DNA from: Planctomycetaceae bacterium
Lineage (GTDB): Bacteria; Planctomycetota; Planctomycetia; Pirellulales; Thermoguttaceae
Assembly: GCA_031282385.1 (NCBI GenBank)
Contig: JAITDV010000634.1
Location: 1 to 5,561 of the forward strand
DNA: 5,561 bases
Direction of reading: 5' to 3'
Shown here: one piece after another, positions 1 to 5,561 of the stretch
Layout of the letters: the number at the start of each line of letters is the position of its first letter
How positions within the stretch are numbered: the first letter of the stretch is position 1
Notes under the pieces: generated by a model
What the model was told of the DNA's origin: nothing
The model's database searches: none
What the model saw: the letters and a program-made list of their open reading frames with translations, nothing else
Made by a program: the position numbers and the translations under genes

Positions 1-19
1 GGTTAGAGAAAAGGTCTAA
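1..19. repeat. Right end of a family-1 palindromic element (continues left of window)
   Basis: The first 19 bases are an exact reverse complement of 2174-2192. The outer 18 bases also match the right end of the complete element (2379-2396) apart from the last base and one internal base. This is therefore most simply read as the right terminus of another family-1 element whose body lies outside the window. The terminus reads GGTC followed by TA, the mirror of TA-GACC at the left ends of the other two copies. Only the tip is visible, so the body is inferred. Confidence 0.7.
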
Positions 20-208
20 TTGATTAGCATCATATTAAGCGGCATTTTAACAATTCAAAAGGCGAAAGATAATATTTTAAATTTCAAATTTTAGAGATTC
101 ACTATTAGAATTCGCAGGTGTGAGCCTTCATAACAAGAGACCGAAAAAGCAAGAAATAAATTTCCTCTACCCAAATACAAAACAATCAGAAAAATTTTTT
201 CGAGAATT
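20..208 (+). other. Non-coding leader of the BatA-like gene
   Basis: This stretch of about 190 bases between the upstream repeat end and the BatA-like start holds no open frame of note. It is AT-rich, with several TATAAT-like strings around 68-80, but none has a convincing -35 partner, so I do not call a promoter. A 13-base string (52-64) recurs at 1932-1944 just after the same gene. The bases before the start (CGAGAATT, then ATG) contain only GAG as a possible weak ribosome-binding signal. Confidence 0.4.
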
Positions 209-1924
209 ATGTTAAAATTGCTTAATCCGATTGCTTTAAATTTTTTGTCTTTTTTGCTTCCAATTTTTCTGATATATTTTCTTAAATCGCGACCTCAACG
301 AATAATTGTAACAACAAATATATTCTGGATTGCGGTTATAAACCGGAATCGGATACGTTATATTTCTACGCGTCGAGTATTTTATTTTTTATCTTTTTTA
401 TTGAGTTTGTTTTTTGTGTTGTTGTTGGTTGCGGCAGCGGTTGATCCGGTTTACCAGAGGGGCAATGACCAAACTGATACGGATTTAGATAACTACACTA
501 ATTTAAATATCAAAAACAGTTCCGACAAAATTTATAACAACATTGCAATAACACGTTTTCAATCGCGATTATCATTTGTAGATTTATCGTGTTATGAGTT
601 GTTTATTGAGTTATGTAATTTTGGTGATACGATAGTTGAAACGCGGTTAAAAATTTTTGTTGGGGATTTGGCAACGGATGTGATTTCAGTTTTGTTAAAT
701 CCGTATGAGGTTAAGCCGTATTTTATCAATGGCGAAATAAGTCAAGCAAGAATTCTTGATACGAAAGATACAAACGGAGATATTGGTTTGATTGTTCGCG
801 GTGAAATTGATGTTCACGATTCTTTTGAGGCGGACAATGTAGCGTACACGATTTTGCCGCCGCCGATGTTGCGGAAAATTTTGTACTTCGGCGAAGACAA
901 TTTTTTTCTGATAAATGCGTTAAAATCTTGTCTGCCATCGTCGCAACATCAAACTAAATTTGAGCGGATTATGAAAATTCCTGATGTTGTACCGTTGAAT
1001 TCAGTTTTGGTCATCAATCGTAACATACCGCCAAAGTTACCAGTTGGCAATTTAATGATTTTTGAACCGCAAAACGGTTGTGATTTGTTTGGAGTTGATG
1101 GATTATTTTCGGCGCCGTTAGTTATCGGATTTGAGTCCGGCAATTCGCAGTTGATAAAATTTACACAATTTCAGGGCAAAGAATTATCAGGTGTAAGTAA
1201 GCTAAATTTACAAAAGTTATATAATAACAAAACGCCTGAAATTTTACTTGCAACAGTAGAAAATTATCCTGTTTATTTATCTTGGAATTTTCGTAACCAA
1301 AATACATCAACAAATATTGATTCGATAACACAGACAACAAATTCAGAATCGGCGTTAAGCCGGATATTGGTTTTTAATGCTGATATTTCGCGTGGAGATT
1401 TAGTGTTGCAGACATCGTTTCCAATTTTGGTTGGTAATATGTTGAATTATTTTCGCGGTACGGATAATGAACCGATACGAAATTATTGTGTTGGTGAACG
1501 TGTAACATTGAGAAAAGAAATCACATCGGATTGGGTAATGATAAAATCGCCTTCCGGTAAATCAAAAATTTTGCCTGTTCATGCAGATTCTAATTCTGCA
1601 AAACGTACAGTGTATATCAACAAATTAATTGAGATAGGCGTTTATGAAATTTTTGAAATTACCGATAACGACATGAAATCAATAGAGTCAGACAAATCAA
1701 TCCGTTTGATTGACCGGTTAGCGTGCAATTTTGACAGAGGTAAAGAGAAATTTGCAGACGATGGACAAGTTAGCACGGCGACGCCGGAGAAATCAGTTTT
1801 ACGAATTCATGCAAATAATCAGCAATCAATTTATGATACCAATAATTTTCAATTGTGGTTTTTGTTTACAATTTGTGCATTATTTTTGATGATTTGCGAC
1901 TGGCATATTTCACGCCGAATTTAA
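209..1924 (+). CDS. BatA-type (aerotolerance-regulator N-terminal) membrane protein lacking a VWA domain
   Basis: This 571-residue protein is predicted to sit in the inner membrane. Its N-terminus (1-80) has the BatA N-terminal layout: LLNPIAL, a hydrophobic segment at about 11-26, a basic stretch with RRV (55-57), and a second segment at about 57-78 ending in VDP. In typical BatA-like proteins a von Willebrand A domain with a DxSxS metal site follows; here only about 28 polar residues do. Then comes the part usually found after VWA: NNIAITRFQSR (110-120), a beta-rich CARDB-like region (about 125-215) with ADNVAYTILPPP (208-219), an alpha/beta region (about 222-310), and RGDLVLQTSFPILVGNMLNY (395-414). 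A C-terminal membrane segment (about 548-563) ends in SRR. The topology suggests a large periplasmic middle. Family members often sit in MoxR/DUF58 operons, but no such partner is visible here. The start is supported by the intact N-terminal domain, although no clear Shine-Dalgarno precedes it. The cellular role is unknown. The family call rests on remembered motifs and was not searched. Confidence 0.75.
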   Translation: MLKLLNPIALNFLSFLLPIFLIYFLKSRPQRIIVTTNIFWIAVINRNRIRYISTRRVFYFLSFLLSLFFVLLLVAAAVDPVYQRGNDQTDTDLDNYTNLNIKNSSDKIYNNIAITRFQSRLSFVDLSCYELFIELCNFGDTIVETRLKIFVGDLATDVISVLLNPYEVKPYFINGEISQARILDTKDTNGDIGLIVRGEIDVHDSFEADNVAYTILPPPMLRKILYFGEDNFFLINALKSCLPSSQHQTKFERIMKIPDVVPLNSVLVINRNIPPKLPVGNLMIFEPQNGCDLFGVDGLFSAPLVIGFESGNSQLIKFTQFQGKELSGVSKLNLQKLYNNKTPEILLATVENYPVYLSWNFRNQNTSTNIDSITQTTNSESALSRILVFNADISRGDLVLQTSFPILVGNMLNYFRGTDNEPIRNYCVGERVTLRKEITSDWVMIKSPSGKSKILPVHADSNSAKRTVYINKLIEIGVYEIFEITDNDMKSIESDKSIRLIDRLACNFDRGKEKFADDGQVSTATPEKSVLRIHANNQQSIYDTNNFQLWFLFTICALFLMICDWHISRRI

Positions 1925-2174
1925 CTCGACGAATTCAAAAGGCGTTAAAGGTTAGATTGAAATGATACAAACTCGGTTTTCATTTTTTAAGGGACATAAA
2001 CATCAAAATGTAATTTTACAAACTGTTCACACTTTAAATTTCATTTGCCGCCTGCTTACCTATCGGACAGCATGCTTTTACGCTCTTGAGTTCCGCAATT
2101 TATAGTACGAACAGTATAACATGACAAACTCGAACACAACTATTCAAAATCGACAATTCAAGAAGTATGAACTT
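1925..2174. other. Intergenic region after the BatA-like gene
   Basis: This region has no gene. After the stop it holds short strings that recur elsewhere in the window: AATTCAAAAGGCG (1932-1944, also 52-64) and AAAGGCGTTAAA (1938-1949, also 4991-5002). A family-2 repeat follows at 2022-2115, then about 59 unrelated bases before the family-1 element. A weak AT-only stem near 1958-1986 is followed by Ts but is too poor to call a terminator. Confidence 0.5.
2022..2115 (+). repeat. Family-2 repeat, copy A (94 bp, terminal inverted repeats)
   Basis: The repeat starts with ACTGTTC and ends with its exact reverse complement GAACAGT. It aligns over its whole length with 5286-5382 at 85 of 94 positions plus a 3-base insertion in that copy. 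The core (about 2047-2075, GCCGCCTGCTTACC onward) can form an imperfect stem between TGCT and AGCA. I saw no open reading frame inside it. It could be a small palindromic mobile repeat or a structured RNA element; the sequence alone does not decide. Confidence 0.75.
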
Positions 2175-2396
2175 TAGACCTTTTCTCTAACCTAAAAATA
2201 CATCAATGCAACAAAAAACCTACAACGAAAAAACCGCCTTTAACTCCTCCGAGACCACCCCTAACCCCTCCGAAGGAGGGGAATAAGAAGAGGTCTCCGA
2301 AGGAGAGGAATAAGAAGACGCCTCCGAGGGAGGCGAATTATTCCCCTCCTTCGGAGGGGTCAGGGGTGGTCTCCCACAGGTTAGCGAAAAGGTCTT
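2175..2396. mobile_element. Complete family-1 palindromic element, MITE-like (222 bp)
   Basis: The element is bounded by 18-base imperfect terminal inverted repeats, 2175-2192 against 2379-2396 (16 of 18 match). Inside, a second pair of arms, 2251-2286 and 2338-2373, matches at 35 of 36 bases, so most of the element can fold into one long hairpin. Its left half is nearly identical to 5445-5558 (three differences, one of them a single-base gap, over 115 bases), and its terminus recurs inverted at 1-19. It encodes no transposase. Left ends read TA-GACC and the right end at 1-19 reads GGTC-TA, which would fit TA-targeting elements such as IS630/Tc1-type derivatives, although this copy's right edge reads TT. 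It lies between convergent genes and could also fold in both 3' ends, but no U-tract terminator is evident. That it moves is inference. Confidence 0.7.
2265..2359. repeat. Array of four short GC-rich hairpins, first three at 27-bp spacing
   Basis: Inside the family-1 element, stem-loops lie at 2265-2281 (7-bp stem, GAA loop), 2294-2306 (5-bp stem, GAA loop), 2319-2335 (7-bp stem, GAG loop) and 2343-2359 (7-bp stem, TTC loop, the reverse-complement form). The first three share a CTCC-loop-GGAG core and begin 27 bases apart, with an AATAAGAAG-like linker after the first two. Outer base pairs change on both sides together (C-G, T-A and G-C versions), which keeps the stems intact. The block is strikingly GC-rich compared with its AT-rich surroundings. 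Confidence 0.8.
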
Positions 2397-2397
2397 T

Positions 2398-4704
2398 TCA
2401 ATATCCTGATGAATCGACCATTGTGTTTTGGTAGATGTTTGAGTTTGATACGAGTTCAAATTTTTTGTTTTGCAATTGTTTTATTGCGTCTTTGTTTCCA
2501 ACGATCCATAGTAGATCGTTTGCTTGTAGTACCATTTCCGGCATTGGGTTTAGTTGTCTTATTCCATTACGTTCAATTCCGACAATCAAACCATCCGCTA
2601 ACTCGCGTATCCCACATTCCAAAATCATCAAACCAACAAAAGGATGTTCTGCATCCAACAAAACTGACATCAAACCAATCACATCATCTCTAATCTCAAC
2701 TTCATTTGCTTGGTCTTTTTCAATTTCTTCGCGTGCAGCCGCAAGTTGCGAATCTGTACCCAGCAAGAAAATTTTGTCAAACGGCAACAATAAATCCTCA
2801 GCTCCCGGCGGAATAAGACGTACATTACCACGCTCTATCATTGTAACAATTACGCCCAAACGGTTTCTCAATCTCGCTTCCCGCAACGGCTTCGCGACCA
2901 ACGATGAATTTTGCGATAACACAAATTCAGTCAACGTAACATCCCAAGGCACAAGATTAGATAATTTTGCTTTAGACGCAATTTCTTCTTTTTCTTTTTC
3001 AGTTAAATGAGTGATAAATTGAGCTTCAAATTTATGATACACCGGCTCAAAATAATTGCTGAATAACACAAGAACAAATACTACAAACGGAATCAAAACA
3101 AATCCCGAAAAAGCATAAATCGACAAAAAATGACCAACAATAAATCCGACCAGTGTAAATCCAATAAATAACCGTACAATCGAAACGCCAAAATGAAGTC
3201 TTTGTAACATTGCTATCGTCTCTGTATCGTAATCGCCTGAACGCGGACGACGGGAAAGGAATATTGCCCAAAGAAACGGAGTCGAAAGAATCACTGTCGC
3301 AAGACACATGATATAATTCGACAATTCAGCTTTTTCCATAATGAAATATTTGTTGATGAACGGAGTAGCCGTAACCGCATAACGGCAACCAATTGTTATG
3401 CCGACAACAACTACCGAGTTGAGTAAAATTTTGATTCCGTGTACTTGCCAAATTAGCCCAATAATTCCGCGTTTACCTGTATCTTGCATTACTGCTTCGT
3501 ACTTCACTAGAGACTGCCGTAATCTTTTCGGAATTTTTTGTTCGAGACTGTCGGTAACTACACTAGAGTATTTTATAAGATACGGAGTCGTGAAAGTCGT
3601 TATCGCCGAAACTGCAATAGCAATCGGATAAAGGCAATCTACTGTTACCTTCAGAGTCATACCTAACATTGCGATAATGAAAGAGAACTCGCCGATTTGT
3701 GCCATACTCATGCCGGATTGCATTGAACTTTTTATGTTGCATCCTGAAATTAACGCTCCAATCGCAGTTCCGAAAAATTTGCCGACAATCGTTACTACAG
3801 TCAACAGAATTATTATGCCGAAATATTTAACAAGTATTTGCGGCTCTAGCAACATTCCAACCGACACAAAAAATATCGCCGAGAAAAGGTCTTTAACCGG
3901 CGCTATTAATTCTTCTATTTTTGAACCCTTGACCGTTTCCGCCAAAAGCGAACCCATAACAAACGCACCAAGAGCAGAAGAAAATCCTACCTTAACCGCA
4001 ATAATTACCATCATAAAACAAAGCGCAATCGAAACAATTAAAAGAATCTCGTCCGTAAAAAGTTTTCGGCAATATCGGAAAAATACCGGCAATAAATATA
4101 TACCAAGTATAAACCAAAGTATCAAGAAAAATAAAAGTTGAAGTGAAGATTTGATCAGCTCCATTCCAAAAGATTGTTGCGTTACCACAATTGAACTTAA
4201 CAAAACCAAAAGCAAAATCGCAATTAAATCTTCAACAATCAATACTCCAAAAACTATTGACGCGAAATTAACGCCTTTTAAATTCTGTTCGTCGAATGCT
4301 TTGACGATGATAGTTGTCGATGACATTGAGAGGATTGCACCAAGAAACAAACTGCTCATTGTAGACCATCCTAAAATTAGCCCTATGCCAAAACCGATTA
4401 CAATCATGCAAAGTATTTCAAAAGCTGCGGTTATTGTTGCAGTTTTGCCGACATGTGTAAGTTTTCGGAAACTAAATTCAAGACCAAGACCAAACAACAT
4501 AAAAATTACACCTATTTTTGACCACGTTTCAATACTGCCGCCTTCGTGTACCTTTGGCAAATATGGGAAATTAGGTCCGACAAGAAAACCGGCAATAAGA
4601 TAGCCTAGTACAATTGGTTGCTTAAGCCATTTGAATAGCAATATCATAACAGCAGCAGCCATCAGAATCAAACCTAAATCCTGTATTAAAATCGGCAATT
4701 CCAT
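2398..4704 (-). CDS. CPA2/KefB-type cation:proton antiporter with two C-terminal TrkA-C (RCK-C) domains
   Basis: This 768-residue inner-membrane antiporter should exchange K+ or Na+ for H+. Residues about 5-378 form the Na+/H+ exchanger fold with some 12-13 hydrophobic segments. Family signatures are KQPIVLGYLIAGFLVGP (28-44), FGLGLEFSFRKL (71-82), VEDL (157-160, with E158-D159 at the expected ion-binding pair), GFSSALGAFVMGSLLAE (240-256), a membrane lysine at K309 (IVGK) and GMSMAQIGEFSF (331-342). Four further membrane segments follow (about 425-443, 464-484, 507-528, 531-549). Two TrkA-C-like soluble domains (about 584-662 and 671-747) presumably bind a regulatory ligand. No nucleotide-binding KTN (TrkA-N) Rossmann domain is seen, unlike KefB/KefC. 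The ED pair differs from the DD of electrogenic NapA/NhaA types, so stoichiometry and ion are uncertain. Later methionines (15, 20) would cut into the first membrane segment, which supports this start. The bases before ATG are A-rich with no Shine-Dalgarno. The stop abuts the family-1 repeat, but the second TrkA-C domain looks complete. Confidence 0.92.
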   Translation of the reverse strand: MELPILIQDLGLILMAAAVMILLFKWLKQPIVLGYLIAGFLVGPNFPYLPKVHEGGSIETWSKIGVIFMLFGLGLEFSFRKLTHVGKTATITAAFEILCMIVIGFGIGLILGWSTMSSLFLGAILSMSSTTIIVKAFDEQNLKGVNFASIVFGVLIVEDLIAILLLVLLSSIVVTQQSFGMELIKSSLQLLFFLILWFILGIYLLPVFFRYCRKLFTDEILLIVSIALCFMMVIIAVKVGFSSALGAFVMGSLLAETVKGSKIEELIAPVKDLFSAIFFVSVGMLLEPQILVKYFGIIILLTVVTIVGKFFGTAIGALISGCNIKSSMQSGMSMAQIGEFSFIIAMLGMTLKVTVDCLYPIAIAVSAITTFTTPYLIKYSSVVTDSLEQKIPKRLRQSLVKYEAVMQDTGKRGIIGLIWQVHGIKILLNSVVVVGITIGCRYAVTATPFINKYFIMEKAELSNYIMCLATVILSTPFLWAIFLSRRPRSGDYDTETIAMLQRLHFGVSIVRLFIGFTLVGFIVGHFLSIYAFSGFVLIPFVVFVLVLFSNYFEPVYHKFEAQFITHLTEKEKEEIASKAKLSNLVPWDVTLTEFVLSQNSSLVAKPLREARLRNRLGVIVTMIERGNVRLIPPGAEDLLLPFDKIFLLGTDSQLAAAREEIEKDQANEVEIRDDVIGLMSVLLDAEHPFVGLMILECGIRELADGLIVGIERNGIRQLNPMPEMVLQANDLLWIVGNKDAIKQLQNKKFELVSNSNIYQNTMVDSSGY

Positions 4705-4750
4705 TTTTTATTAATGTATTTGGTTGTGGTAATGTAACTTTTTTCAAATT

Positions 4751-4780
4751 GTGTGAAATCATAAGTTATACTCTTCACAC
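4751..4780. promoter_or_regulatory. Inverted repeat in the antiporter upstream region, possible operator
   Basis: GTGTGAA (4751-4757) and TTCACAC (4774-4780) are perfect inverted repeats separated by 16 bases, lying 47-76 bases before the antiporter start. They overlap the candidate promoter below, as an operator would. However, 4773-4791 also matches the left part of family 2 (2025-2043) at 17 of 19 bases, so one arm may simply be a leftover of that repeat. Confidence 0.3.
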
Positions 4781-4792
4781 GTTAAATTTCAG
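4765..4792 (-). promoter_or_regulatory. Candidate promoter of the antiporter gene
   Basis: Read on the minus strand, CTGAAA (4792-4787) and TATAAC (4770-4765) are separated by 16 bases, resembling sigma-70 boxes at 4 of 6 and 5 of 6 positions. The -10-like box ends 60 bases before the ATG. AT-rich background makes chance matches common, and if the host belongs to Bacteroidetes its promoter consensus differs, so confidence is low. Confidence 0.25.
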
Positions 4793-4840
4793 CTTTCTTT
4801 TTTAATGGGCAAAAAGAATATGACAAATATGAATACGATT

Positions 4841-4872
4841 TTAAAAACCTAAAAATCAAGCATAATAAGTAT
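4841..4872 (+). repeat. Diverged 32-bp repeat, first copy (pairs with 5202-5233)
   Basis: This segment and 5202-5233 align without gaps at 27 of 32 positions in the same orientation; both read TTAAA-ACCTAAAA-TCAAGC. Its function is unknown. Both copies lie in the gene-free region and look like decayed members of a further repeat. Confidence 0.45.
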
Positions 4873-5129
4873 AATTTGCTCAAATTAATTCTGTTTGTAC
4901 TAATTTTATCAATACATCAATTAAAATCAACTTCGTCTTATACATTTTATTACCAACTATATTACTCGCACTTTAGAATTGCATTGACATAAAGGCGTTA
5001 AATCAAATTTGCCGATAAATAACCATCATGAATTATCAAAGATTAAAATATGAACTGTTCAAATGGAAAACTCTAAAATTTAAAATTTTGTAACTATAGT
5101 CTGTTGATTAGTTCGTATCAAATTTCAAA

Positions 5130-5143
5130 TTCTGAATTCAGAA
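5130..5143. repeat. Perfect 14-bp palindrome
   Basis: TTCTGAATTCAGAA is its own reverse complement. It sits in AT-rich non-coding DNA far from both genes, with a looser AAATTTC/AAATTT flank on either side. It could be a protein-binding site or chance. Confidence 0.35.
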
Positions 5144-5201
5144 ATTTAGTTGTCTTGTTCGGGAATTAAATTGTAACAATCAAATGAAATAATACAAAAT
5201 A

Positions 5202-5233
5202 TTAAAGACCTAAAATTCAAGCGTAATGAATAT
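5202..5233 (+). repeat. Diverged 32-bp repeat, second copy (pairs with 4841-4872)
   Basis: It matches 4841-4872 at 27 of 32 positions. It lies just before the tandem array and second family-2 copy, whereas the first copy has no complete family-2 element beside it; only a family-2-like fragment (4773-4791) is nearby. Confidence 0.45.
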
Positions 5234-5253
5234 GCAAATATTTTTTGGACATT

Positions 5254-5295
5254 TTAAACTGTTCACATTAAACTGTTCACATTAAACTGTTCACA
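5254..5295 (+). repeat. Three perfect tandem copies of a 14-bp unit
   Basis: TTAAACTGTTCACA is repeated three times without change (5254-5267, 5268-5281, 5282-5295). The last unit contains the left terminus ACTGTTCAC of the family-2 repeat, so the array is a local multiplication of that repeat's end. The other family-2 copy (2022-2115) has only one unit. Confidence 0.9.
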
Positions 5296-5382
5296 TTTTA
5301 AATTTCATTTATCGCCGCCTGCTTATCTATCGGAAAGCAAGCTTTTACGCTTTTGAGCCGCGCAATTTATAGTGCGAACAGT
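5286..5382 (+). repeat. Family-2 repeat, copy B (97 bp)
   Basis: This is the second copy of the 94-bp repeat at 2022-2115, with nine substitutions and an inserted ATC (5311-5313). Both termini, ACTGTTC and GAACAGT, are conserved. In the core, TGCTT and AAGCA can pair one base further than in copy A. Like copy A, it is followed after about 60 unrelated bases by a family-1 element in the same orientation. Confidence 0.75.
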
Positions 5383-5444
5383 GTACCAATATTTCGACTT
5401 TTGCTTGTTTTGTTGGTTTTGGTATGTACAATAACCGGCTTGAA
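5383..5444. other. Spacer between family-2 and family-1 repeats
   Basis: These 62 bases show no evident similarity to the corresponding 59-base spacer at 2116-2174, so the two repeats are separate units and not one larger element. It contains TACCAA (5384-5389) and TTGGTA (5419-5424), a minor inverted pair of no clear meaning. Confidence 0.4.
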
Positions 5445-5561
5445 TAGACCTTTTCTCTAACCTAAAAATACATCAACGCAACAAAAAAACTACAACAAAA
5501 AACCGCCTTTAACTCCTCCGAGACCACCCCTAACCCCTCCGAAGGAGGGGAATAAGAATAC
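5445..5561. mobile_element. Left part of a third family-1 element, cut by the window edge
   Basis: The segment 5445-5558 differs from 2175-2289 by two substitutions and one single-base gap. It begins with the same TA-GACC terminus and includes the first GC-rich hairpin (CCCCTCC, GAA loop, GGAGGGG). The last visible bases start to differ from the complete copy (AATAC against AAGAG), so the internal array may vary between copies. The rest lies beyond the window. Confidence 0.75.

Larger units (their letters stand above)
4705..5253. other. Gene-free AT-rich region upstream of the antiporter
   Basis: About 550 bases carry no supportable gene or RNA. The longest frame I looked at (4805-4852, 15 codons) is too short to credit. 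The region contains a candidate antiporter promoter, a diverged 32-base repeat pair (4841-4872 and 5202-5233), a lone ACTGTTC family-2-like end (5054-5060), and a perfect 14-base palindrome (5130-5143). It looks like an accumulation of decayed repeat fragments. Confidence 0.5.

Noticed and set aside
726..1143. Minus-strand frames inside the BatA-like gene
   Set aside because: They overlap a coherent long coding region and show no domain or start signal.
1958..1990. Intrinsic terminator after the BatA-like gene
   Set aside because: The only stem (AAATGA with TCATTT) is six or seven AT pairs with a long loop; it is not stable enough to call.
1..2192. Composite transposon carrying the BatA-like gene between inverted family-1 ends
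   Set aside because: The orientation shows the outer tips of two neighbouring elements facing the gene, not the two ends of one element; no transposase is present.
2251..2373. CRISPR array
   Set aside because: The 27-bp periodic units have no unique spacers, are themselves hairpins, and occur inside a palindromic element with no cas gene nearby.
2220..2459. Minus-strand 79-codon frame with PPLTPPKEG and PSE/SSYS repeats
   Set aside because: It runs through the hairpin array and into the antiporter 3' end in another frame; the peptide repeats simply reflect the 27-bp DNA repeat.
2435..3010. Plus-strand 191-codon frame opposite the antiporter
   Set aside because: It lies antisense to the conserved TrkA-C coding region and its product is low-complexity, Ser/Asn-rich and unlike any family I recognise; other frames antisense to this gene fail for the same reason.
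4805..4852. 15-codon frame MGKKNMTNMNTILKT
   Set aside because: It is too short, has no ribosome-binding signal, and its end overlaps a degenerate repeat.

Overview
This is an AT-rich bacterial window with two convergent protein genes set among dispersed repeats. Neither gene has a convincing Shine-Dalgarno sequence. The antiporter closely resembles a long KefB-type form I associate with Bacteroidetes/Chlorobi-type genomes, and BatA-type membrane proteins are common in the FCB and PVC groups. A low-GC Gram-negative bacterium of one of those lineages is the best guess; the sequence does not settle which.

Layout: 1-19 is the inverted end of a repeat element (family 1) that continues to the left. 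20-208 is a non-coding leader. 209-1924 (+) encodes a 571-residue BatA-type membrane protein that appears to lack the von Willebrand A domain. 1925-2397 is a gene-to-gene junction holding a ~94-bp repeat (family 2, 2022-2115) and then a complete, strongly palindromic family-1 element (2175-2396). 2398-4704 (-) encodes a 768-residue CPA2/KefB-type cation:proton antiporter with two C-terminal TrkA-C (RCK-C) domains; its stop codon touches the family-1 element. 4705-5444 has no gene. It holds a possible antiporter promoter, degenerate repeats, a triple 14-bp tandem and a second family-2 copy (5286-5382). From 5445 a third family-1 copy runs off the right edge.

The two genes are unlikely to form one functional unit: they converge and a repeat block separates them. 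The antiporter would exchange K+ or Na+ for protons across the inner membrane, probably gated by ligands bound to its C-terminal domains. The BatA-type protein would be an inner-membrane protein with a large periplasmic part. The most distinctive content is the repeat architecture. Family-1 elements flank both genes, and family 2 lies just before family 1, in the same orientation, at both places where this can be seen. I found no transposase, CRISPR array, tRNA or rRNA. I do not see a clearly new multi-gene system; the best leads are the VWA-less BatA-like protein and the structured mobile-looking repeats.
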